Source of the DNA: Methylaequor sp002691245
GTDB lineage: Bacteria > Pseudomonadota > Alphaproteobacteria > Methylaequorales > Methylaequoraceae
Reading direction: 5' to 3'
Length of the DNA stretch: 40,496 bases
NCBI GenBank assembly: GCA_002691245.1
Contig: NZHH01000048.1
Location: forward strand, 1-40,496
This document shows positions 33,758 to 40,496 of the stretch, in pieces. A program made the position numbers and the translations under genes. Position 1 is the first letter of the stretch. Every line of letters starts with the position of its first letter. A model generated the notes under the pieces. That model was given only the letters and a program-made list of their open reading frames with translations. It was not told the DNA's origin and ran no database searches.

Positions 33758-35011
33758 CTAAATTTTTTTAAAAATTAGTGAAACATTTGTTCCACCAAAA
33801 CCAAATGAATTTGATAATGCGTATTTAACATTTTTTTTTATACTGATATGTGGAACTAAATTGATACCTTCACAATTATCTGAGACTTCATCCAGATTGA
33901 GTGTTGGTGGAATAATTCCGTCTTTTAATGACAGAACTGTGAAAATTGACTCTATTGCTCCAGAGGCACCCAATAGATGGCCAACTGCAGACTTAGTAGA
34001 AGACATGAATATTTTTTTACAATGGGTTGTAAATAGCTTTTTAACAGAATTAAATTCTATTTCGTCCCCTAAAGGTGTTGATGTGCCATGTGCATTAATA
34101 TAATCAATTTGATCAATATTTAGCTTTGATTTCTGTAGGGCCATCTTCATTGCTCTAAACCCTCCGTTTCCATCGGAGGCCGGGGCTGTAGGATGGTATG
34201 CATCACCAGATAAACCATATCCTATGATCTCTCCGTATATTTTGGCTGATCTTTTTTTTGCATGCTCATATTCCTCTAAAACAAGCATTCCCGATCCCTC
34301 AGAAAGAACAAATCCATCTCTATTTCTATCCCACGGCCTAGAGGCTTTTTCAGGTTCACTGTTGAAAGATGTTGACAAAGCTCGCATAGCACAAAAACCA
34401 GCTATACCGAATCTGGTACATGCTGACTCAGTTCCACCTGAAATCATAACATCAGCATCGCCTTGTGCAATCATTCTAAAAGAATCACCAATGGCGTGTG
34501 CCCCTGATGCACATGCAGTAACAACAGAATGGTTTGGTCCTTTAAAATTGTATTTAATGGAAATATGACCACTAGCTAGGTTAATCAAGCATGATGGGAT
34601 GAAGAAAGGTGATATTTTTCTTGGGCTATTATTCAAATTTTCGGCACTTTTTCTTATTCCATCAAGGCCTCCAATTCCTGACCCAACCATTACACCTGTT
34701 CTAATCGATTGATCCTCGTTTTCAATCTTCCATTGTGAATCATCAATTGCCTCTTTTGCGGCAATTAAAGCATACTCTATAAATGGTTCAATCTTCTTTT
34801 TTTCTTTTTGTTCGATAACATTTTCTGGGAAAAGATCTTTTTTTCCCTCTAATATAAGCTGTCCACCAATCTGAGATTTTAAGTCTGAAGTTTCAAATCC
34901 AGACAATTTCCTAATTCCGGATTTTGATGATATTAAACTTTTCCAGCAATGTTCGTAGCCATAACCAAGCGGGCTGCACATCCCTACTCCTGTAACTACT
35001 ACCCTTCTCAT
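33758..35011 (-). CDS. fabF: 3-oxoacyl-[acyl-carrier-protein] synthase II
   Basis: FabF (KAS II) carries out chain elongation in fatty acid synthesis. In this 417-residue thiolase-fold enzyme the catalytic Cys167 is in VTACASGAHA, and the two histidine motifs are in NAHGTSTPLGD and AVGHLLGASG. GFGGTNVSLIF forms the C-terminal glycine loop. Its start codon follows the acpP stop directly with no spacer, and mltG follows after one base, so the group acpP-fabF-mltG-gmk is very likely one transcript. Confidence 0.97.
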   Translation of the reverse strand: MRRVVVTGVGMCSPLGYGYEHCWKSLISSKSGIRKLSGFETSDLKSQIGGQLILEGKKDLFPENVIEQKEKKKIEPFIEYALIAAKEAIDDSQWKIENEDQSIRTGVMVGSGIGGLDGIRKSAENLNNSPRKISPFFIPSCLINLASGHISIKYNFKGPNHSVVTACASGAHAIGDSFRMIAQGDADVMISGGTESACTRFGIAGFCAMRALSTSFNSEPEKASRPWDRNRDGFVLSEGSGMLVLEEYEHAKKRSAKIYGEIIGYGLSGDAYHPTAPASDGNGGFRAMKMALQKSKLNIDQIDYINAHGTSTPLGDEIEFNSVKKLFTTHCKKIFMSSTKSAVGHLLGASGAIESIFTVLSLKDGIIPPTLNLDEVSDNCEGINLVPHISIKKNVKYALSNSFGFGGTNVSLIFKKI

Positions 35012-35248
35012 TTAATTTTGAGAAGTTTCTATGTGCTCAATTGCTTCTTTAATTGTGGTTATCTTTTCAGCAATATCGTCGGGTATTTCAATACTGAACT
35101 CCTCTTCAAAAGCCATTACCAACTCGACTGTATCGAGACTATCAGCTCCCAAGTCATCAACAAAGCTTGCGGATTCTACCACTTTATCTTTTTCTACTCC
35201 AAGATGCTCAACTACTATCTTCTTTACTCTATCAGCTATATCACTCAT
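35012..35248 (-). CDS. acpP: Acyl carrier protein
   Basis: This 78-residue acidic protein carries growing acyl chains on a phosphopantetheine arm attached to Ser37 in DDLGADSLDTVELVM. Sequence and length are typical of bacterial ACP. It lies between fabG and fabF in the usual cluster. A GAGG sequence precedes the ATG, and the 67-base gap to fabG is the largest spacer in the cluster, so it may have its own promoter, as expected for an abundant protein. I could not pick out a convincing promoter there. Confidence 0.97.
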   Translation of the reverse strand: MSDIADRVKKIVVEHLGVEKDKVVESASFVDDLGADSLDTVELVMAFEEEFSIEIPDDIAEKITTIKEAIEHIETSQN

Positions 35249-35315
35249 ATAAATTCCTCATAATAATGTTTATTCAATAATATTAATAAATGTTTTTTTT
35301 TTTAAATCAATTATA

Positions 35316-36035
35316 TTATAACATTACTAACCCTCCATTGATATGAATGGTTTGTCCAGTTATATATTCAGATTGATCTGAAGCCAGAAACTTAACACAA
35401 TGAGCAACATCCATTGGAGATCCAATTTTACCCATCGGAATTTTTGACAAAATAGCTTGTTGTTGTTGCTCGGACAACACAGAAGTCATATCTGTATTTA
35501 TAAAACCAGGAGATATACAGTTTACAGTAACATTTCTTTTTGCTAACTCTTGGGCTATTGATTTAGACATAGCTATCAAGCCTGCCTTTGATGCACTATA
35601 ATTAGCTTGTCCTACATTTCCAGTGTGTGCGATAATAGAGGTGATATTAATGATTCTTCCCCATCTATTTTTTATCATGGACTTTGAAATGGTATTAGTA
35701 AGAAAAAAATTCGAATTAAGATTTGTCTGCATTACATTATTCCATTTTTCTCTATCCATTCTTAAAAATAAACTGTCATTTGTAATTCCAGCATTATTTA
35801 TTAGTATATCAAAATTAATCGATTTTTCTGATATTTCTTTTAAGAGTGAGTCAATTTGTTCTTGATTACCTAAATCGCAAATAAAGAAATTGTTGATGTT
35901 TTTAAATTTATTTAGTAATTCATCTACTTTTGATCGATTCCTTCCAACAATGGTAATTTCATAAATATCTTTCAATAAATCACAAATCGCCAAACCGATT
36001 CCACCTGTTGCACCAGTAAGTAGTAATTTCTTCAT
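35316..36035 (-). CDS. fabG: 3-oxoacyl-[acyl-carrier-protein] reductase
   Basis: FabG reduces 3-ketoacyl-ACP with NADPH. The 239-residue short-chain dehydrogenase begins LLTGATGGIGLAI with the nucleotide-binding glycine loop, has LINNAGITND, and the Ser-Tyr-Lys site in NITSIIAHTGN plus Tyr146 and Lys150 of YSASK. ITGQTIHINGG is the family ending. It overlaps fabD by four bases upstream and precedes acpP. Confidence 0.96.
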   Translation of the reverse strand: MKKLLLTGATGGIGLAICDLLKDIYEITIVGRNRSKVDELLNKFKNINNFFICDLGNQEQIDSLLKEISEKSINFDILINNAGITNDSLFLRMDREKWNNVMQTNLNSNFFLTNTISKSMIKNRWGRIINITSIIAHTGNVGQANYSASKAGLIAMSKSIAQELAKRNVTVNCISPGFINTDMTSVLSEQQQQAILSKIPMGKIGSPMDVAHCVKFLASDQSEYITGQTIHINGGLVML

Positions 36036-36994
36036 AAAAGTTCCTTATAATTTTTTAAAAAATTATTGATTCCATCAGAGTCAGAAATATTTGATGTAAT
36101 TAAATTTTTATTTATTCTTTTATTCATTCCAGTTAAAACTTTTCCAGATCCAACTTCGATAATATTATTATTATTTTTTGTAGCCTTCATGATACTTTCT
36201 CTCCATCTAACTCTTTTAGATACTTGTTTAACTAGTAAATCTTTAATCTTATCAGGATCAGTTTCAAACTCAGCTGTAACATTACTTATAAACTTAGACT
36301 CTGCATTCTTAAGATTTATTGATTTTAAACTTTGCTCCATTTGTAAAGACGCATCTTTCATAAGAGAACAATGGAATGGAGCACTTACCTTTAAATCTAT
36401 TAAACTTCTAGCTCCAGAATCTCTTAATAAATTAGTTATCTTTTCGACCCCATTTTTTGTACCAGAGAGAATCACTTGTCCTGGACAGTTGTCATTGGCA
36501 ATCTCACACACCTCTCCATCAGGCAAATCGTTTTCTTTAATTATATTTTCAATCTTTGTAATATCTAAACCTATGACAGCAACCATACTTGTTTCAATAT
36601 TTTTTACACAGTTTTGCATAGATTCACCCCTAGTTCTAAGGAGAGAAGTTGTATCTTTCAGATTTATGGAATTTAGTGAACAGAGTGCCGTATATTCTCC
36701 CAAAGAATGCCCAATGATAATTTCAGAAAATTTGCTAATTTTTTTATTAGTTTCTTCTTCAATAACTTTTACAATCGCTAAACTTACTGCCATTAGTGAG
36801 GGCTGAGCATTTTTGGTCAAAGTCAGCTCCTCAATTGGGCCTTCAAAAATTAATTTAGATAATTTAAAATTTAATGTATCGTCGACTTCCTCAAATACTT
36901 CTTTTGCTATTTTGTGATTTTTATAAATTTGATGCCCCATACCCACAGTCTGAGAACCCTGCCCTGGAAAAACTACAATAACTTTTTCTGACAT
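36032..36994 (-). CDS. fabD: Malonyl-CoA-acyl carrier protein transacylase
   Basis: FabD loads malonyl units onto ACP. The 320-residue protein begins VIVVFPGQGSQTVGMG and has the nucleophile Ser97 in IIGHSLGEYTAL and the catalytic His in SAPFHCSLM. Length is normal. It is the first gene of the minus-strand lipid cluster, divergent from rpsF with 116 bases between start codons. A long open frame on the opposite strand (36066-36806) is an antisense shadow. Confidence 0.96.
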   Translation of the reverse strand: MSEKVIVVFPGQGSQTVGMGHQIYKNHKIAKEVFEEVDDTLNFKLSKLIFEGPIEELTLTKNAQPSLMAVSLAIVKVIEEETNKKISKFSEIIIGHSLGEYTALCSLNSINLKDTTSLLRTRGESMQNCVKNIETSMVAVIGLDITKIENIIKENDLPDGEVCEIANDNCPGQVILSGTKNGVEKITNLLRDSGARSLIDLKVSAPFHCSLMKDASLQMEQSLKSINLKNAESKFISNVTAEFETDPDKIKDLLVKQVSKRVRWRESIMKATKNNNNIIEVGSGKVLTGMNKRINKNLITSNISDSDGINNFLKNYKELL

Positions 36995-37010
36995 AATTTT
37001 TATTGATACT

Positions 37011-37040
37011 TTTAAAAATTTAACAATAATGTTATATACT
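37011..37040 (+). promoter_or_regulatory. Possible promoter of the rpsF operon
   Basis: TATACT at 37035-37040 lies about 70 bases upstream of rpsF, with TTTAAA at 37011-37016 at an 18-base spacing as a weak -35. It is in the only spacer over 100 bases in this part of the window, between divergent fabD and rpsF. The leader downstream shows no clear stem that I can identify as an S6:S18 autoregulatory site. Confidence 0.35.
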
Positions 37041-37110
37041 CAATTTACAAACCTTGCTATTTAAATAAATTTTAATAGCTGAACCAAAAGTTTATCCAAA
37101 AGGAGTGAAT

Positions 37111-37437
37111 ATGTATTACGAAAACGTTTTTATATTTAGCGGTCAACTATCTCAAAAATCTGCTGATGACAAGCTAGAGGAATCTCTCGAAGTTATCAAA
37201 AAGTCAGGCGGAAAAATTTTAAAAAAAGAATCTTGGGGTCTGAGAGACCTTGCTTACAAAATAAAAAAGAATTCAAAAGGCTATTATTACATGATTAATT
37301 GTGAATGTAAGTCATCTGCTTTTGAGGAATTTCATACAAAAGTCAAACAAGACTTAAGTTTTTTAAGGTTCTTAAATATTAAAATAAAAGAAGTTAACAA
37401 AGAAGCTTCAATGTTAAGCGAAAGCTCAGAAAAATAG
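37111..37437 (+). CDS. rpsF: 30S ribosomal protein S6
   Basis: The 108-residue protein starts MYYENVFIFSGQLS and contains WGLRDLAYKIKKNSKGYYY, as in S6. AGGAG at 37101-37105 is placed five bases before ATG 37111, so this start is preferred over the in-frame GTG at 37105, which lies within the ribosome-binding site. S6 binds S18 on the 30S platform; the rpsR gene follows nine bases downstream. This begins the rpsF-rpsR-DUF2232-rplI operon. Confidence 0.96.
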   Translation: MYYENVFIFSGQLSQKSADDKLEESLEVIKKSGGKILKKESWGLRDLAYKIKKNSKGYYYMINCECKSSAFEEFHTKVKQDLSFLRFLNIKIKEVNKEASMLSESSEK

Positions 37438-37446
37438 GAGAAATTT

Positions 37447-37692
37447 ATGAGAAACAAAGTATTCGACAACACTTCATCAAGAATGATCTTTTCCAAATCA
37501 TGCCCATTATCTGGAAAAGATGCTCCAGTAGTAGACTATAAAAATATTAATTTGCTAAGGAGATATATAACTGAAAAGGGTAAAATTTTACCAAGTAGAG
37601 TCACACAAGTATCAACAAAAAAGCAAAAAGAACTTTCAACAGCAATCAAAAGAGCACGTTTTTTGGCTTTACTTCCATATGTTTCTAATTAA
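37447..37692 (+). CDS. rpsR: 30S ribosomal protein S18
   Basis: The 81-residue basic protein contains DYKNINLLRRYITEKGKILP and RVTQVSTKKQKELSTAIKRA, as in S18. AGGAG lies seven bases upstream of its ATG. The stop shares one base with the start of the next gene (TAATG). Confidence 0.97.
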   Translation: MRNKVFDNTSSRMIFSKSCPLSGKDAPVVDYKNINLLRRYITEKGKILPSRVTQVSTKKQKELSTAIKRARFLALLPYVSN

Positions 37693-38627
37693 TGCAATCA
37701 AAAGTTGATAGAAACTCTCTTCTTCTAATCACCTATTCCTCAATCTTTTTAGTAATAAGCGAAATCTTATTCATTAAGGTTTCTCCTCAGTTTTATTCAC
37801 TATTTAACCCCTTACCTTTTTTAATAATTGGGTTAATTCTACCCTACAAAGAATTACTACTTTCAATCTTTATTTCTTTAATATTTATTTTATTAGCTAG
37901 CTTTTTAGGAACGGTGAACTTTATTCAAAATCAATTTGTAATCTTTCAATCAATTATTTCATTCTCAATTGTATTGTTTTTTGGAATTTTTCACTATGTA
38001 AACTTTAAAAAGATAAACCCAAATAAAGTGATTCCAATTATAAATTTAATTTTTCTTACTTTTTTAACGATATTTTATTTTACAATTTTTCAAAATTCTG
38101 AACAACTTGAAATCAAACAGTTTTTTGAAAAATTAGTTAATGAAATAAATAAATCTTATGGAATTAAAGGGAATGAAGATCTCGGAAATTTATTGAATAT
38201 TTTAATAATGCTTTTACCTTCTATTAATTGTTTAATTTTTTTTATTTCATTTAGTTTCAATCTTATTATCGCCAAGTTTTTTGTTAGGAAAAATAATTTT
38301 GATGAATATTTACTAATAGAATTCACGAGTTTTCATACACCTATATGGTTTTCGACTCTTTATATAGCTTGTTTAATTATTTCAATGTTGTTTGATACAG
38401 ATTCTCAATTTTGGGTTTTATCGATGAATTCATTCATATGCATGTCCTTTTGCTATTTGATAGAGGGTTTTGTTGCTTTTACAAACAAATTTAAAAGCAT
38501 AGAAATAAATAATTATATAAAATTTACAATAATATTTTTACTTTTCCTTTTTTTAGGGTATGTTCTTTTACTAATTATACTAATTTTAGGTTATTTAGAG
38601 AATTTAAAAAAAATCAAAAAGAGTTAA
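37692..38627 (+). CDS. DUF2232 family multi-pass membrane protein
   Basis: This 311-residue protein has roughly eight hydrophobic segments and almost no charged loops except near residues 150-170 and at the C-terminus. Its place between rpsR and rplI is where a DUF2232 gene lies in many Alphaproteobacteria, and the hydrophobicity pattern agrees. The family has no established role; distant resemblance to YybS-type membrane proteins has been noted for it. The family call leans on context. Confidence 0.7.
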   Translation: MQSKVDRNSLLLITYSSIFLVISEILFIKVSPQFYSLFNPLPFLIIGLILPYKELLLSIFISLIFILLASFLGTVNFIQNQFVIFQSIISFSIVLFFGIFHYVNFKKINPNKVIPIINLIFLTFLTIFYFTIFQNSEQLEIKQFFEKLVNEINKSYGIKGNEDLGNLLNILIMLLPSINCLIFFISFSFNLIIAKFFVRKNNFDEYLLIEFTSFHTPIWFSTLYIACLIISMLFDTDSQFWVLSMNSFICMSFCYLIEGFVAFTNKFKSIEINNYIKFTIIFLLFLFLGYVLLLIILILGYLENLKKIKKS

Positions 38628-38629
38628 CT

Positions 38630-39316
38630 ATGGAAGTAATTTTATTAGAAAGTTTCGATAGGCTTGGGCAAATTGGTGATGTTGTTAAAGTTAAAAATGG
38701 TTTTGCCAGAAATTATCTTATTCCTCAGAAAAAAGCTCTTAGAGCAAACAACGAAAATAAAGAAAAGTTTCAAAAGATAAAGGATGAATTAATCTCTAAA
38801 AACCGAGAAATTATTGAAAAATCAAAAAAGGTCATCAAAGAGATTGAAAAAAAAGAAATTATATTTGTTAGAAATGCTAGTGATAATGGACAATTATATG
38901 GTTCGGTTTCTCCAAAAGACATTTCAAATTATTTTATTGAAAAGAAAGTAGATATCAAACCAGCCAATATAAACCTTCATTCTTCCATTAAAAAAATCGG
39001 AATTTATGACCTAAATATAAAATTACATGCCGAAGTAGGTTGCAATCTTCAACTCAATGTTGCTACATCGGAGGAAAACGCAAAAAAACAAAGAGACGAA
39101 TTAGAAAATCATAATAATAAAAAGGATACATCAACTGATGATAAATTTGAAGTTAAACCCAAAGACGTAAATGCAGAAACTACAAATGTAGATAAAGTTG
39201 ATAAACCATTTAATGAATCTAAAAGTTTAGAACAAGAAGTCAAAGTAAATAGTCTAAAAACTTCAAATGATGATAGTCAAAATATTGCATCGACTGAAGT
39301 TTCCGCAGAAGATTAG
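38630..39316 (+). CDS. rplI: 50S ribosomal protein L9 with long C-terminal extension
   Basis: Residues 1 to about 147 are L9: MEVILLESFDRLGQIGDVV, VKNGFARNYLIPQKKA, the long central helix, and a C-terminal domain with GQLYGSVSPKDI. L9 usually ends near 150 residues. Here about 80 more follow, low in complexity and rich in Lys, Asp, Glu, Asn and Ser, without hydrophobic segments. Such tails occur in other Alphaproteobacteria but vary in length, so the tail is probably disordered. It starts two bases after the DUF2232 stop and closes the ribosomal operon. Confidence 0.95.
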   Translation: MEVILLESFDRLGQIGDVVKVKNGFARNYLIPQKKALRANNENKEKFQKIKDELISKNREIIEKSKKVIKEIEKKEIIFVRNASDNGQLYGSVSPKDISNYFIEKKVDIKPANINLHSSIKKIGIYDLNIKLHAEVGCNLQLNVATSEENAKKQRDELENHNNKKDTSTDDKFEVKPKDVNAETTNVDKVDKPFNESKSLEQEVKVNSLKTSNDDSQNIASTEVSAED

Positions 39317-39416
39317 ACAAAATCATTATTATATATTATTAAATTAAGTATAATCTTTTTTCCTACATTAAAATTCTTGTCTTTATTCTATTTAATTCTA
39401 GAGCTATATTCAATTT

Positions 39417-40373
39417 ATGCTTGTTAGCATAATTTTACTTGTCTCTGGTCTCTTTATTCTTGTTAAAGGAGCAGATATTTTAATCTCTAGCTCTGTAGCT
39501 ATTGGAAAAAGGCTTAATGTCTCTGAATTTTTCATTGGATTGATAGTTGTAGGATTTGGCACCTCGCTCTGTGAATTGTTAGTATCCATTGATGCGGTAA
39601 TAAAAAATTCACCTGATATCTCAGTTGGAAATGTGATAGGTTCAAATATTGCTAATATATTATTGGTTACTTTTGCTGCTGGTATTACAGCCGAATTAAA
39701 GTCTATCAAAGTATCCATATTTGACCTGAGTTTCCATCTTGGTTCTCATTTTTTATTTCTATTAATTTTTTTATTTACATTTTTAGATAGAAGTTTTGGT
39801 TTATTATTTTTATTACTTTTTGTTTTGTACCTATTTAAAAGTTTTAGAAACTCAACATCTGAAACAATTGAAGAGTCTAATATAGAAAATGATCTGTTTT
39901 CAAATCTTTCGCATCTCCAACCAATTAAATATGGTTTACCGATTTCCATTTTAGCAATAATTATTACTCTACTTGGTGCAGATATTACTGTTGATGCAGC
40001 AATTAAAATTTCAAATATATTAAATGTCTCAGATTCATTTATTGGATTAACAATAATCGCTTTAGGTACTTCTTTACCGGAAATAGCAACCTCTATAACA
40101 GCATCAAAAAAAGGTAAATCTAACATTATAATTGGAAATATAATAGGTTCAAATATTTATAATCTGCTACTAATTTTGGGGTTCACCTCTCTTTTTGAAA
40201 ATTTCTCTTATAATAAAGAACTTTTATCGAAAGATGTCATCATACTCTTTCTAGCTTCTATGGTTTTTACAATTATAATTTTTAAAAAAATAAAAATTGG
40301 TAAAATTGTTTCAGTTCTTTGTTTCATTTTTTACTTACTCTATTTATTAAGCCTATATTTTAGTAATTTCTAA
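39417..40373 (+). CDS. Sodium/calcium exchanger family (CaCA, YrbG-like) membrane protein
   Basis: The 318-residue protein has about ten membrane helices in two related halves. The two alpha-repeats are clear: GFGTSLCE near residue 46 followed by GNVIGSNIANILLV, and ALGTSLPE near residue 215 followed by GNIIGSNIYNLLLI. The repeats carry the acidic residues that bind cations in CaCA exchangers. The family exchanges Ca2+ for Na+, K+ or H+; the exact ions cannot be read here. It lies between rplI and the probable dnaB start, with a 100-base upstream gap that shows no clear terminator. Confidence 0.88.
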   Translation: MLVSIILLVSGLFILVKGADILISSSVAIGKRLNVSEFFIGLIVVGFGTSLCELLVSIDAVIKNSPDISVGNVIGSNIANILLVTFAAGITAELKSIKVSIFDLSFHLGSHFLFLLIFLFTFLDRSFGLLFLLLFVLYLFKSFRNSTSETIEESNIENDLFSNLSHLQPIKYGLPISILAIIITLLGADITVDAAIKISNILNVSDSFIGLTIIALGTSLPEIATSITASKKGKSNIIIGNIIGSNIYNLLLILGFTSLFENFSYNKELLSKDVIILFLASMVFTIIIFKKIKIGKIVSVLCFIFYLLYLLSLYFSNF

Positions 40374-40385
40374 AAGTTTTACCCG

Positions 40386-40394
40386 TTATCCACT
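40386..40394 (+). other. Near-consensus DnaA box
   Basis: TTATCCACT matches the DnaA box TTATCCACA in eight of nine positions and is followed closely by a second partial match (ATTCACAGG). It lies 56 bases upstream of the probable dnaB start. One or two boxes in AT-rich DNA may be chance; a regulatory role for DnaA is a guess. Confidence 0.3.
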
Positions 40395-40437
40395 TAATTC
40401 ACAGGTAAAAAATAGATGCTTTAATTAATCCTTTTGT

Positions 40438-40443
40438 TATACT
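40438..40443 (+). promoter_or_regulatory. Possible -10 element directly before the last start codon
   Basis: TATACT ends seven bases before the ATG at 40450, so a transcript starting at the usual distance would begin at or next to the start codon (leaderless). No good -35 hexamer is visible at the expected spacing. Support is weak. Confidence 0.3.
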
Positions 40444-40449
40444 GAAATA

Positions 40450-40496
40450 ATGACTAGCTCTGACAATAGTAAACTTCCAAAATTAATTTCTAATAA
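40450..40496 (+). CDS. dnaB: Probable replicative DNA helicase DnaB, first codons only
   Basis: ATG at 40450 opens a frame that stays open to the edge, giving MTSSDNSKLPKLISN. This is too short to identify by itself. DnaB proteins often begin with a variable polar segment and then a xPxNxEAE motif, and dnaB usually follows rplI in Alphaproteobacteria; the visible residues are consistent with that. The call is therefore by context. No Shine-Dalgarno sequence is seen upstream. Confidence 0.4.
   Translation, partial: MTSSDNSKLPKLISN

Noticed and set aside
36066..36806. 246-codon plus-strand frame opposite fabD
   Set aside because: FabD on the minus strand has all catalytic motifs; the antisense frame shows no recognisable domain.
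39317..39416. Possible terminator between rplI and the exchanger gene
   Set aside because: The stretch is AT-rich with a T run, but I could not find a GC-bearing stem next to it.
1..40496. Search for CRISPR arrays, insertion sequences, prophage or attachment sites
   Set aside because: I saw no spaced direct repeats, transposase or integrase frames, and the one tRNA gene has no repeated 3' end nearby. Intergenic space is too small for such elements.

Overview
The window is 40.5 kb of very AT-rich, gene-dense chromosome from an alphaproteobacterium, most likely a streamlined planktonic marine lineage. The phylum-level call rests on several gene neighbourhoods typical of Alphaproteobacteria: gatCAB divergent from ruvX; pyrB with a metal-ligand-deficient dihydroorotase, then plsY and topA; rnr-DUF983-rpmG; DUF2066-hdaA; pepA-holC-ndk; lptF-lptG-lptD-surA-pdxA-ksgA; fabD-fabG-acpP-fabF-mltG-gmk; and rpsF-rpsR-DUF2232-rplI leading to a probable dnaB. 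The low GC, very short spacers, many 1-11 bp overlaps, shortened proteins (RNase R, RNase D) and two photolyases point to a sunlit, genome-reduced organism. The exact clade is inference.

Layout. 1-3.2 kb: a minus-strand light-repair operon with a CPD photolyase, a photolyase-related protein lacking the usual Fe-S cysteines, and a DUF393 thiol protein running off the edge; a MAPEG membrane protein is divergent. 3.8-7.1 kb: tRNA-Ser(GCU) and gatB-gatA-gatC. 7.1-16.2 kb, plus strand: ruvX, a class III CoA-transferase, pyrB, the dihydroorotase-like subunit, plsY, topA, a short RNase R, DUF983 and rpmG. 16.2-20.6 kb: aspS, rnd, hdaA and a DUF2066 protein. 20.7-22.4 kb: purM (interrupted by one in-frame stop), purN and a tiny aa3-oxidase subunit IV-like membrane peptide. 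22.4-24.8 kb, minus: ndk, holC, pepA. 24.8-32.2 kb, plus: LPS export and outer-membrane assembly genes, then pdxA and ksgA. 32.2-37.0 kb, minus: gmk, mltG and the fatty-acid synthesis cluster. 37.1-40.5 kb, plus: ribosomal protein operon, a cation/Ca2+ exchanger and the first codons of a probable dnaB.

Most genes are housekeeping: translation fidelity, pyrimidine and purine synthesis, topology, envelope biogenesis, lipid synthesis and UV repair. I found no mobile element, CRISPR array, phage region or clear new defence or biosynthetic system. No gene-free stretch exceeds about 120 bases. The points most worth a second look are the in-frame stop and non-standard start of purM, a block of single N positions that fall mainly in third codon positions (so they look like strain variation rather than random error), the photolyase relative without Fe-S ligands, and the truncated RNase R.
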